The notes below the pieces were generated by a model that saw only the letters and a program-made list of their open reading frames with translations, was not told the DNA's origin and made no database searches. Of a DNA stretch of 64,000 nt, positions 42,501-49,175 are shown in pieces; the first letter of the stretch is position 1; each line of letters begins with the position of its first letter. The translations under genes were made by a program, and so were the position numbers. Source of the stretch: Streptomyces sp. NRRL WC-3605 (GTDB lineage Bacteria; Actinomycetota; Actinomycetes; Streptomycetales; Streptomycetaceae); contig NZ_LLZN01000045.1 in assembly GCF_001509795.1 (NCBI RefSeq), forward strand, positions 186,001 through 250,000. The letters are read 5' to 3'.

Positions 42501-42524
42501 ATCTGGATCGAGCCGCTGAACTGA
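39516..42524 (+). CDS. Secreted PA14 / beta-propeller / CBM35 / DUF1080 multidomain protein
   Basis: 1002 residues. Signal peptide 1-36 (LTPLLLGAFLVGGVLAAPPSTAAPA). PA14 about 40-190 (DFGGFADNFSAVVSGYLVIPDDGSYTFRLTSDDGSRLTVDD). Six-bladed propeller of the soluble glucose/sorbosone dehydrogenase type about 210-560 (DGFEPQVTGMDWLPDGRLAISTWGG, LREPMGIKYVDGSLYVSQKHELTRLVDNDRD, GGLRTPNGIGWGPGGDIFTTDNQGGW). Linker; CBM35-like about 670-800 (LYEAEEARLTGTAGVNRDHGGYSGSGFVDRYGTEG). DUF1080 / 3-keto-glycoside hydrolase jelly roll 805-1002 (FRVPLLPDD...GNSGVYLQDRYELQILDSYGD). GGAGG before the ATG. Domains together suggest binding plus oxidation or cleavage of an oxidised glycoside outside the cell. Confidence 0.88.
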   Translation: MHPRLFRRARRRLTPLLLGAFLVGGVLAAPPSTAAPADIPPQEPGVTLRVFDTQVPLSRLCTLKPGQTPNHDKLMPTVDWSTTGDFGGFADNFSAVVSGYLVIPDDGSYTFRLTSDDGSRLTVDDRTVIDHDGLHGAEPKDGSVHLTAGSHPFRIDYFERGGDQRLALEWKPPSASDFGIVPTEALSTDAGVVRVTAPGRKECESGADSPGDGLPLTDVRPDLTLTDLRPDGFEPQVTGMDWLPDGRLAISTWGGSETTTGEVYLLGNVTGKTSRDKVTVKKVASGLREPMGIKYVDGSLYVSQKHELTRLVDNDRDFVTDEYRTVATWPYGKNFHEFAFGLLYRDGYFYVNLSVAIDYGGATTTPQPAPGRGTTYRIHRKTGKIQPIAGGLRTPNGIGWGPGGDIFTTDNQGGWLPASKLVHIKQDRFFNHYTEPSGPFDDRPVTEPVLWLPQNEIANSPSTPLYLTKGRFAGQMLIGDVTYGGLQRAYLEKVKGQYQGAVFRYTQGLEAGVNRITMGPDGAVYAGGLGADGNWGQEGKLKFGLQKLTPNGGNTFDIKEMRAVPGGFDLEYTQPLSQETVDKLATRYQAEQWRYTPTSDYGGPKIAEERLAVRSATLAKNGRTVQLRLDGLKPGRVVHVRSPQPFASASGEKLWSTEAWYTLNALPGKQPAPATLYEAEEARLTGTAGVNRDHGGYSGSGFVDRYGTEGKAATTFDVTVPKAGDYDVGLRYSNGPNPFQGTKSLSLYANGKKLRQTRLPSTGDWETWSTRTERVTLRKGHNTVAYRFDAGDDGHVNLDLITVRPHGARVVLFDGTAASRSQWQHTDGRVPEWPLAEGKSMEVCCGDLRTKDAYQDFTLHVEFRVPLLPDDVTGQDRGNSGVYLQDRYELQILDSYGDTTLDTNEAGAIYLKKAPDANAATAPETWQSYDITFRAARYDAEGTKTADARVTVVWNGRKVHDDVAIDGPTGGGRPEGASAGAVRLQDHGNKVRYRNIWIEPLN

Positions 42525-42540
42525 GGCACGCGGTGAACAG

Positions 42541-42570
42541 GGGCGCGCCCCCGATCCGGTGGGCGCGCCC
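42541..42570. terminator. Hairpin terminator
   Basis: GGGCGCGCCC (42541-42550) and the same self-complementary 10-mer (42561-42570) form a stem with a 10-nt loop between the convergent PA14 protein gene and the esterase gene. Confidence 0.7.
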
Positions 42571-42572
42571 TT

Positions 42573-42588
42573 CCGGTCACAGCACTAG
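42573..42588. repeat. Second copy of the 16-mer CCGGTCACAGCACTAG
   Basis: Identical to the right arm of the hairpin at 35543-35558, 7 kb away. In both places the minus-strand gene takes its TAG stop from this sequence. Here no matching left arm is present. Confidence 0.85.
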
Positions 42589-43784
42589 GTACCTTCGACG
42601 ACGTCCTTGACGTACACGAGACCGTCGAGGGCGGCCAGGTGCGCCGGGTCCAGAGGGGCGTAGCCGAACCAGGGGGACACGCGGGGCGGCGGATCACCGA
42701 GGGTGGCGGTCAGCCGTTCGACGTCGACCAGCCCGGCGTCTTCGATGAGCCCGTACAACAGCCCCTCGACGGTCTCGGGCGGCGGGGCGTCCACACCCCG
42801 GTGCCGCAGGGTCCCCACCGCCGTGGCCACGACGGCGTACCCGGGCCCGAGCGCCGCGTCCACGAGCGCGCCGGCGCTCCACCACTCGACCCGGCCCTGC
42901 CACATCGTCATGCTGCTCTTCGGGCGCTGGAGATGGGAGTTGTGGGCGGCGACGAGCACCGGCCCCCGTTCCGCGAGCGCCAGGAGGTTCTGGGCCATCA
43001 TCAGGTCCCGCAGCGCGCACAGGCGGGTCATCCGGACCGGTGAGGGGTCCGCCATGGCGTGGTGGTAGCGCAGCAACCCGGTGGCCGTCCGCGCGTTCAG
43101 GCGGGCGCGGTCCCAGGCGTCGGGCGGCATGGCGGCGGTCAGATGGGGCGCCTGCGCGTCGAGCAGGGCTGCCAGATCGTCGGCGAGCAGGCGGAGTTCA
43201 CAGGCGTCGGCGGACCGGCCCACGGAACGGCCGGGGTCCATCATGGCGTCGGGGTCGGTCCAGCGGCCGTCGTCGCCGATCAGCCGGTCCAGGGTCTCGG
43301 CGGTGCACGGCAGCAGGCCGGGGTCCACATGAGCGGCGAGCAGGGTGTGCAGGTCCAGGAGGGCCTGGCGCGGGGAGGATGCGGCCGTGATCTCCAGCGG
43401 GCCGTCGAACCCGGCGAAGCGGACGTGCTCGCCGGGGGGCCGGTGCTCGTTGTGGGTCCGCATCCACCGCACGAGGTCGCGGTTGCCGGCGTAGGCGCCC
43501 CAGTCGTGGCTGAACCCGTCCTCCATGACCTGGTCGAGCGTGCCTTCCCCCGTGGTGACGTACGCGTCCACGGCCGGGGCCCGCAGGCAGTCGCTCTCGA
43601 GCGCGATGGTGCGGAAGCCCTCCCGTTCGACGAGTTCCCGGAAGAGGCGGTTGCGGACGGCGAGCAGGGCGTCCTCGCCGTGCGTGGGCTCGCCCAGGGC
43701 GAGGATCCGGGGCCGGACGGAGAGCAGCTCCAGGAGGGCGGCGGCGTCGAGGGATCGGGAGACTTCGTTGAGGTCGGAGGCCAT
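42585..43784 (-). CDS. Erythromycin-esterase family protein
   Basis: 399 residues. EreA/EreB-family features: ILALGEPTHGEDALLAVRNRLFRELVE (catalytic-site His), FRTIALESDCLRA (Glu), GFSHDWGAYAGNRDLVRWMRTHN, VRFAGFDGP, and GPVLVAAHNSHLQRP (His). The family contains macrolide esterases and proteins of other or unknown function such as succinoglycan-linked ones, so macrolide hydrolysis is only possible. It is divergent from a two-HTH MerR regulator with a perfect palindrome between them, typical of drug-inducible genes. The ATG at 43784 is the only start fitting the family; the RBS is poor (GAAGGC). Confidence 0.85.
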   Translation of the reverse strand: MASDLNEVSRSLDAAALLELLSVRPRILALGEPTHGEDALLAVRNRLFRELVEREGFRTIALESDCLRAPAVDAYVTTGEGTLDQVMEDGFSHDWGAYAGNRDLVRWMRTHNEHRPPGEHVRFAGFDGPLEITAASSPRQALLDLHTLLAAHVDPGLLPCTAETLDRLIGDDGRWTDPDAMMDPGRSVGRSADACELRLLADDLAALLDAQAPHLTAAMPPDAWDRARLNARTATGLLRYHHAMADPSPVRMTRLCALRDLMMAQNLLALAERGPVLVAAHNSHLQRPKSSMTMWQGRVEWWSAGALVDAALGPGYAVVATAVGTLRHRGVDAPPPETVEGLLYGLIEDAGLVDVERLTATLGDPPPRVSPWFGYAPLDPAHLAALDGLVYVKDVVEGT

Positions 43785-43785
43785 G

Positions 43786-43807
43786 CCTTCAACGCTATCG
43801 TTGAAGG
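43786..43807. promoter_or_regulatory. MerR-type operator between esterase and regulator genes
   Basis: Perfect 9-bp arms CCTTCAACG (43786-43794) and CGTTGAAGG (43799-43807) with a CTAT spacer, 1 nt upstream of the esterase start. A further CCTTCAA (43865-43871), inside or at the start of the regulator gene, forms a wide repeat with TTGAAGG at 43801-43807. Size and shape fit a MerR-family operator. Confidence 0.7.
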
Positions 43808-43853
43808 TTCGGTGGAAACCTGGGCCGTGATCCGGCCCGGTATCGTGGCGGTC

Positions 43854-44633
43854 GTGGGTGGCAACCTTCAAACCGGGGAACGTCTTCGTCCGGTCGACCT
43901 GGCCCGCTCGGCAGGTCTGTCCACGCAGGCGGTCCGCAACTACGAGGAGGCCGGCATCCTGCCGCCCGCGGCCCGAACCGCCTCCGGTCACCGGGTCTAC
44001 ACGGCGGTGCACGCGGCGGCGCTGCGCGCCTTCCTCGCCCTGCTCCCCGCCCACGGGCACGCCACGGCGACGGCGATCATGCGGGCCGTCGGGCAGGACG
44101 CGCCGGAGGAGGCGTTCCGGCTCATCGCCGGCAGCCATACCCAGTATCTGGAGGATCGGGCGACGCTGCTGGCCGTGGAGCGGGCGCTCGGTGACCTGGA
44201 GCCCGCGCCCGCGGCCGGTCCCGGCAAGGGCGGGCTGTTCGTGGGCCCGCTGGCGCGGCAGCTCGGGGTGCGGCCCGCGACGCTGCGCGCATGGGAGCGT
44301 GCCGGGCTGGTGCGTCCGCGCCGCGACCCGTTGACCGGGTACCGGGTGTACGACGAGGCGGACGTACGCGACGCCCGTCTGATCCGTCAGCTCCGACGCG
44401 GGGGCCACCTGCTGGAGCAGATCGCGCCGCTGATCACCCAGGTGCGGACGGCGGGCGGGCTGGAGCCGCTGGAGGGGACCCTGCGCGACTGGCACGACCG
44501 GCTCTCGGCGCGCGGGCGGGCCTTGCTGAGCGGGGCCGCCGCGCTGGAGGAGTACCTGCGGACGCGCGAGCGATGCTCCGTCGGCGTGGATCCGGACATC
44601 CGGGCGGCGGGGCGGTCGTTGGACCCGGCATGA
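43854..44633 (+). CDS. MerR regulator with two HTH domains (TioE-like)
   Basis: About 259 residues. First MerR HTH: LRPVDLARSAGLSTQAVRNYEEAGILPPAARTASGHRVY. Second: GPLARQLGVRPATLRAWERAGLVRPRRDPLTGYRVYDEADVRDARLI. Two MerR-like HTHs in one chain is the layout of TioE-type regulators from natural-product clusters. The start is uncertain: GTG at 43854 or 43845, neither with a good RBS, and one operator half may lie within the coding start. It is divergent from the esterase gene and overlaps the next small secreted protein gene by 4 nt (ATGA). Confidence 0.85.
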   Translation: MGGNLQTGERLRPVDLARSAGLSTQAVRNYEEAGILPPAARTASGHRVYTAVHAAALRAFLALLPAHGHATATAIMRAVGQDAPEEAFRLIAGSHTQYLEDRATLLAVERALGDLEPAPAAGPGKGGLFVGPLARQLGVRPATLRAWERAGLVRPRRDPLTGYRVYDEADVRDARLIRQLRRGGHLLEQIAPLITQVRTAGGLEPLEGTLRDWHDRLSARGRALLSGAAALEEYLRTRERCSVGVDPDIRAAGRSLDPA

Positions 44634-44863
44634 GGATCATCGCCTGCGCCGCACTCGTCGGTGCCGCCCTGCTCACCGCCGCCCTTCCCGCCTCGGCGGA
44701 CGACGGCCCCGTCGACTTCGGCCTCTTCCAGGGGGTCAACGACACCAAGGGCTCCACGTCCACCGACGCGGGACGGACGTGGCCGCCGCCGTCCGGCGGT
44801 ACCGGCGACGGCGTGCCGAGGTCGGCGCTGGGGATGCTCGTGGAGGGCCTCGTCCAGGGCTGA
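44630..44863 (+). CDS. Small secreted protein
   Basis: 77 residues. Clear signal peptide MRIIACAALVGAALLTAALPASA, then a 54-residue mature part, DDGPVDFGLFQGVNDTKGSTST..., rich in Gly, Pro, Asp and Thr and without cysteine. Start overlaps the MerR stop (ATGA), so it is coupled to the regulator. Not recognised; role unknown. Confidence 0.6.
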   Translation: MRIIACAALVGAALLTAALPASADDGPVDFGLFQGVNDTKGSTSTDAGRTWPPPSGGTGDGVPRSALGMLVEGLVQG

Positions 44864-45009
44864 CGTCTCACCCAGGGGCGCCGGGCGGCGCTCCACGGCG
44901 GGGACGCGGTGGCCCTGGTGCCGAGGTCCGGGCGCGCGGGACGTGGCCTGAGACGTCGTCGTCGTTTTGGCGCCAGCCTCCGGCGCCGGCACGGACCATG
45001 CTCGACGTC

Positions 45010-45750
45010 ATGAACCGACTTGAGGGAAACGTGGCCCTGGTGACGGGCGGCAGCCGGGGCATCGGTGCCGCCGTGGCGACCCGCCTGGCCGAAGAGGGCG
45101 CCGATGTCGTCCTGACCTACGAGCGTGACGAGCGAGCCGCCGCGGAGGTGGTGGAGCGGATCAAGGCCGCGGGGCGGCGGGGGCTCGCCGTGCGGGCCGA
45201 CAGCGCCCGTGCGGAGGAGGTCACCGCCGCCGTGGACGAGGCCGCGGAGATGTTCGGCCGGCTCGACATCCTGGTCAACAACGCGGGCGTCTTCCTCGTC
45301 GGCCCGCTCGAGGAGCTGGGCCCGGACGAGGTCGAGCGCACCCTGGCGGTGAACGTGCGGGCGCCGTTCGCGGCGAGCCGGGCGGCCGCGCGCCATATGG
45401 GGAAGGGCGGCCGCATCATCAGCGTCGGCAGCAACGTCGCCGAGCGCGTGGTCCTCCCGGGGCTGGCGCTGTACGCGATGAGCAAGTCGGCCCTGGTGGG
45501 GATGACGAAGGGGCTGGCCCGGGAGCTCGGCCCGCGCGGTATCACCGTCAATCTCGTGGTCCCCGGCCCCACCGACACCGCCGCCAACCCGGCCGACGGC
45601 CCGAACGCCGAGGCCATCGCCGGGTTCACCGCCGTGGGCCGTTATGCGCGGGCGTCCGAGATCGCGGCCACCGTCGCCCATGTGGCCGGAGCGGACGGCG
45701 CGTACATCACCGGGGCGTCGCTGCCCGTCGACGGCGGCTTCACCGTCTGA
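45010..45750 (+). CDS. Short-chain dehydrogenase/reductase (SDR)
   Basis: 246 residues. Classical SDR: NAD(P)-binding TGGSRGIG (residues 13-20), NNAG, catalytic Ser in SVGSN, YAMSK (Tyr-x3-Lys), and the C-terminal YITGASLPVDGGFTV. Resembles 3-oxoacyl-ACP-reductase/glucose-dehydrogenase-like SDRs; the substrate cannot be told. An in-frame ATG four codons upstream (44998) is an alternative start; neither has a strong RBS. Convergent with the polysaccharide cluster. Confidence 0.88.
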   Translation: MNRLEGNVALVTGGSRGIGAAVATRLAEEGADVVLTYERDERAAAEVVERIKAAGRRGLAVRADSARAEEVTAAVDEAAEMFGRLDILVNNAGVFLVGPLEELGPDEVERTLAVNVRAPFAASRAAARHMGKGGRIISVGSNVAERVVLPGLALYAMSKSALVGMTKGLARELGPRGITVNLVVPGPTDTAANPADGPNAEAIAGFTAVGRYARASEIAATVAHVAGADGAYITGASLPVDGGFTV

Positions 45751-45763
45751 CCCCGCGGCGGGC

Positions 45764-46420
45764 TCACCGCTGCGCCAGCGCCGGCGTCAACTCCGTCCAC
45801 GGGTTGGGCAGATCGCCCGTCACCGGGCCGCAGACGCCGGCGCCCCGTTCGGCCGCCGTGCGCAGGGCGAGCGGGACCAGCGGGTGGGGGACGCCGTAGA
45901 CGAGGTGGCACAGGCGGTCGGCGGGGACGCGTTCGGTCCAGGCGGGGCGGGTGAAGTCCGCGACGTACCGGGACCAGGGGCCCTCGAAGGTGACCGTGAG
46001 GTCGGCGAGGCGGGTGTAGCCGGGGGCCGGGTGGACGCCCGGGTTGAGGACGACCGTCGAGGCGCCGAGGCGGCGGACCGCGCGGATCAGACGGCGGCAC
46101 TCGGGCAGGGCCTCGGGGGCCGCCGGGGTCTGGTCGAGGAAGCAGCCGTCGACGCCGTACCACTCCTGGTGGCGGCGCAGGTCGGCGGTGATCTCGGCGG
46201 GTTCGCGGGCCCCGTAGTCCGTGTCCAGGTAGCCGAGGAGGCGGGCGCCCGCCGCGCGCAGCGCCTCGGCCGCCCTGGCGAACGCCGGGTCGGGGGTGGT
46301 GCCGGGGCCGTTCGCCGGGTTCAGCACGACAGCGTAGGTGCGGGACGCGCAGGTGATGAGGCGGTGCCAGGCGCCCGGGTCCTCGGCCGGGTGCACGTAC
46401 AGCGGGATCAGCAGGTTCAC
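45764..46420 (-). CDS. Spherulin-4 family (GH135-like) protein
   Basis: 218 residues: NLLIPLYVHPAEDPGAWHRLI, YAVVLNPANGPG, LLGYLDTDYGAREPAEITADLRRHQEWYGVDGCFLDQTPA, STVVLNPGVHPAPGYTRLADLTVTFEGPWSRYV. This is the TIM-barrel pattern of spherulin 4, which includes fungal Sph3 (GH135), a hydrolase required for galactosaminogalactan. Candidate acidic catalytic residues: the Asp in CFLDQ and the Glu in TFEGPW. No signal peptide is visible, so it may act in the cytoplasm or leave by another route. GTG start overlaps the previous gene's stop (GTGA). Last gene of the seven-gene cluster. Confidence 0.85.
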   Translation of the reverse strand: MNLLIPLYVHPAEDPGAWHRLITCASRTYAVVLNPANGPGTTPDPAFARAAEALRAAGARLLGYLDTDYGAREPAEITADLRRHQEWYGVDGCFLDQTPAAPEALPECRRLIRAVRRLGASTVVLNPGVHPAPGYTRLADLTVTFEGPWSRYVADFTRPAWTERVPADRLCHLVYGVPHPLVPLALRTAAERGAGVCGPVTGDLPNPWTELTPALAQR

Positions 46421-47334
46421 CGTGCCCGTACCTCCTCGGGGCGGCGGCCGGCGGCCTCCCACAGCGCCTTCACGGACGCGGTGAGGGGGTGCTCCGGGGT
46501 CCAGCCGAGGGCGTCGCGGGCGGCGGTGATGTCCGAGCACTGCCAGGACACCTGCGCGGAGCGGGCGGAGCCGCCGGTCCCGGCCTCGGCGATCCGGCCC
46601 CGGAATCCGGCCGCGTCGGCGAGGGAGCGTACGAGGTCTCGGACGGGCCGGGCGTCGCCGCCGCCGATGTTCAGCACGGGCGGCAGCGGTCCCTCGGCGG
46701 TGGCGGCCAGCGCGGCCGCCCGGGCCACGTCGCGGACGTCGACGAAGTCGCGGTGGGCGGACAGGTCCCCGAGCCGCAGTGCCGCCTCCGGGTCGTCGCC
46801 CGCGTCCGCGAGGAGGGCAGCGACCCGGCCGGGCAGCCCGGTGGGCGGGGCTCCGGCGCCCACCGGGTTGCCCACCCGCAGGACCACCGCGTCCAGGCCG
46901 GACGCGGTCACCGCCACCGTGCCCGCCAGTTTGGTCGCGCCGTAGGGGCCGGCGGGCCGGGTGGCCGCCGACTCCGTGACACGCACCCCGGGGTCGGTGG
47001 GACCGTACTCGGCGGACGAGCCCAGATGGACCAGCCGTGCCCCGGGTGCCGCCTCCCGCAGCGCCGCGCACAGCACGGCCGGACCGCGGGCGTTCACCTC
47101 GGCCAGGGTGACGGCGTCGCCGCCGGTCGCGCCCGCGCAGTTGACCACGGCGTCGGGTGCGACCTCGGCCAGCGCCGCCGCCAGGTCCCGTGGACGAGCG
47201 GCGGCGAGGTCGACGGTGACGTCGGCGGCGAGGGAGCGGCCGGCGACGAGGACCCGGGCGCCGGGCAGCGTGCGCAGCCGCTCGGCGACATGGGTGCCGA
47301 GGTAGCCGGTGGCGCCGAGTACGAGGAGGTGCAT
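46417..47334 (-). CDS. NAD-dependent epimerase/reductase (RmlD/GalE-like)
   Basis: 305 residues. Rossmann motif LVLGATGYLGTHVAERL at the start; extended-SDR features SSAEYGP and YGATKLAG (Tyr-x3-Lys), RVGNPVG, FVDVRDVARA and a C-terminal ALGWTPEHPL typical of nucleotide-sugar epimerases/reductases. It probably epimerises or reduces the keto-sugar made by the dehydratase two genes upstream. It lies 6 nt after the nucleotidyltransferase gene. Confidence 0.87.
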   Translation of the reverse strand: MHLLVLGATGYLGTHVAERLRTLPGARVLVAGRSLAADVTVDLAAARPRDLAAALAEVAPDAVVNCAGATGGDAVTLAEVNARGPAVLCAALREAAPGARLVHLGSSAEYGPTDPGVRVTESAATRPAGPYGATKLAGTVAVTASGLDAVVLRVGNPVGAGAPPTGLPGRVAALLADAGDDPEAALRLGDLSAHRDFVDVRDVARAAALAATAEGPLPPVLNIGGGDARPVRDLVRSLADAAGFRGRIAEAGTGGSARSAQVSWQCSDITAARDALGWTPEHPLTASVKALWEAAGRRPEEVRAR

Positions 47335-47340
47335 GGTGGT

Positions 47341-48054
47341 TCAGGCCCCCTTGAGCAGGAGCGACTTGCGGCTGGTGAACTCCGCGTTGGCGCGGTCGTA
47401 GTCGTCGGGGCGGCCGATGTCGAGCCAGTAGCCGTCGAACTCGTAGGCGTGCGGCGGGCGTCCGGCGGCGAGCAGGTCGGTGACGAGTTCGTCGAAGCCG
47501 AGGGGCAGTCCGGGGGTGTAGCCGTCGAGGGTGGCCCGGGAGAGACCGTAGACGCCCATGGACACCCGGTAGTCGATGCTGGGCTTCTCGGTGAAGGCGA
47601 CCACCCGGCTGGCGTCGGTCGTCAGCACCCCGAAGTCGATGTGCACCTTGCGCGCGTACGTGGCGATCGTGAGGGGGGTGCCGGAAGCCTCGTGGGAGCG
47701 CAGGACGTCGGCGTAGTCGAGGTCGGTGAGGACGTCGCCGTTCATGACGAGGAAGTGCTCGGGGAGGCCGTCGCGGAGGGCGAGCAGCGGGCCCATGGTG
47801 CCGAGCGGGCTCTCCTCGGTGGCGTAGTCGACGTTCATGCCCCACTGGGAGCCGTCGCCGACGTAGGCGCGGATGATCTCGCCGAGGTGGCCGATGGCGA
47901 GGGTGCAGCGGGTGAAGCCGGCCGTGGACAGCTGGCGCAGCACGATCTCCAGGATGGCGTGCTGGTCGCCGATGGGGACGAGCGGCTTGGGCAGCGCCGT
48001 GGTGTACGGCCGCAACCGGACGCCCTTGCCACCGGCGAGGATCACTGCGTGCAT
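47341..48054 (-). CDS. Sugar-1-phosphate nucleotidyltransferase
   Basis: 237 residues. N-terminal signature MHAVILAGGKGVRLRPYTTALPKPLVPIGD, then LGTMGPLLAL, FLVMNGDVLTDLDY and FGVLTTDASRVVAFTEKPSIDYRVSMGVYGLS. Activates a sugar 1-phosphate to an NDP-sugar; similar to glucose-1-P, mannose-1-P or heptose-1-P transferases, but the base and sugar cannot be fixed. No C-terminal hexapeptide domain. The gene sits between the two epimerase/dehydratase genes. Confidence 0.9.
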   Translation of the reverse strand: MHAVILAGGKGVRLRPYTTALPKPLVPIGDQHAILEIVLRQLSTAGFTRCTLAIGHLGEIIRAYVGDGSQWGMNVDYATEESPLGTMGPLLALRDGLPEHFLVMNGDVLTDLDYADVLRSHEASGTPLTIATYARKVHIDFGVLTTDASRVVAFTEKPSIDYRVSMGVYGLSRATLDGYTPGLPLGFDELVTDLLAAGRPPHAYEFDGYWLDIGRPDDYDRANAEFTSRKSLLLKGA

Positions 48055-48085
48055 GGCATACCTCCTGCGGTACGAGCCGGGCGGG

Positions 48086-49087
48086 TCAGATGTTGTAGAT
48101 GCCGGTCTTGTAGCGGGCCAGGTGGGCGGGGTCGGTGAACCACCGCGCGGTGCTCGCCAGTCCCTCCTCCAGGGTGTTCTGCGGCCGCCATCCCGTGGCC
48201 GCGGTGAGGCGGGTCGCGTCGGCGACGAGTCGCATCACCTCGGAGTTGGCGGGACGCAGCCGGGCGGGGTCCTCCTGGACGTCGAGGGGGGCGTCCATGA
48301 CCTTGCCGATCAGCGCGACCAGGTCGCCGACGGAGATCTCGCCCCCGGTTCCGGCGTTGAAGGTGCGGCCGACGACCTGCTCGGCCGGTGCGGTGCCGAC
48401 GGCGAGGAAGGCCCGCGCGGTGTCCTCGACGAAGGTGAAGTCACGGGTGGGGCGCAGGTCGCCGAGGGTGATCGTGCGTTCCCCGGCGGCCACCTGACCG
48501 ATGACGGTGGGGATCACGGCCCGCATCGACTGGCGGGGACCGAAGGTGTTGAACGGGCGCAGCGTCACCACCGGGGTGCCGAAGCTGGCGTGGTAGCTGT
48601 CGGCGAGCCGGTCGCCGCCCGCCTTCGAAGCGGCGTACGGCGACTGGGTGTTGATGGGGTGGTCCTCGGTGATCGGCACGGTCTGGGCGGTGCCGTACGT
48701 CTCGCTGGTGGAGGTGTGCACCAGGCGCGGGGTGCCCAGGGCGCGGACGGCCTCCAGCACGTTGAGGGTGCCGGTGACGTTGGTGTCCACGTAGCTGTGC
48801 GGGGCCTGGTAGGAGTACGGGATCGCGATGAGCGCGGCGAGGTGGTAGGCGCAGTCGGCGCCGTCGAGCAGTCCGCGCACCGAGCCGGGGTCGCGGACGT
48901 CGCCGAGGACGATCTCGACCTGGTCCAGCACGTCGGCGGGCAGGGTCTCCAGCCAGCCGTAGGAGGAGAAGGAGTTGTACTGGGCCATGGCGCGCACGCG
49001 GTGGCCGGAGGCGACGAGTGCCTCGGTGAGGTGCGAGCCGATGAAGCCTTCGGCGCCGGTGACGGCGGCGATCGGTGCGGAGGTCAA
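48086..49087 (-). CDS. NAD-dependent nucleotide-sugar 4,6-dehydratase (LegB/GMD-like)
   Basis: 333 residues. Rossmann TGAEGFIGSHLTEAL; LAALIAIPYSYQAPHSYVDTNVTGTLNVLEA; catalytic TSTSETYGT and YAASKAGGDRL; RPFNTFGPRQSMRAVIPT; LRPTRDFTFVEDTARAF. The IAIPYSY...ETYG pattern is close to LegB-type dehydratases acting on UDP-GlcNAc-like sugars. It would give a 4-keto-6-deoxy sugar for the next enzymes. The start is a TTG at 49087 (MTSAPIAAVTG...), the only start fitting the family; AAGGGA lies 8 nt upstream. Confidence 0.88.
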   Translation of the reverse strand: MTSAPIAAVTGAEGFIGSHLTEALVASGHRVRAMAQYNSFSSYGWLETLPADVLDQVEIVLGDVRDPGSVRGLLDGADCAYHLAALIAIPYSYQAPHSYVDTNVTGTLNVLEAVRALGTPRLVHTSTSETYGTAQTVPITEDHPINTQSPYAASKAGGDRLADSYHASFGTPVVTLRPFNTFGPRQSMRAVIPTVIGQVAAGERTITLGDLRPTRDFTFVEDTARAFLAVGTAPAEQVVGRTFNAGTGGEISVGDLVALIGKVMDAPLDVQEDPARLRPANSEVMRLVADATRLTAATGWRPQNTLEEGLASTARWFTDPAHLARYKTGIYNI

Positions 49088-49175
49088 CTCTCGGTCCCTT
49101 CGTAGTGGTGGCCGGACGCGGGCCGGGTGCGGTCGGGACGCGGGCTCCGGCGGTCCGATGGGGTGATGCGGAGGG

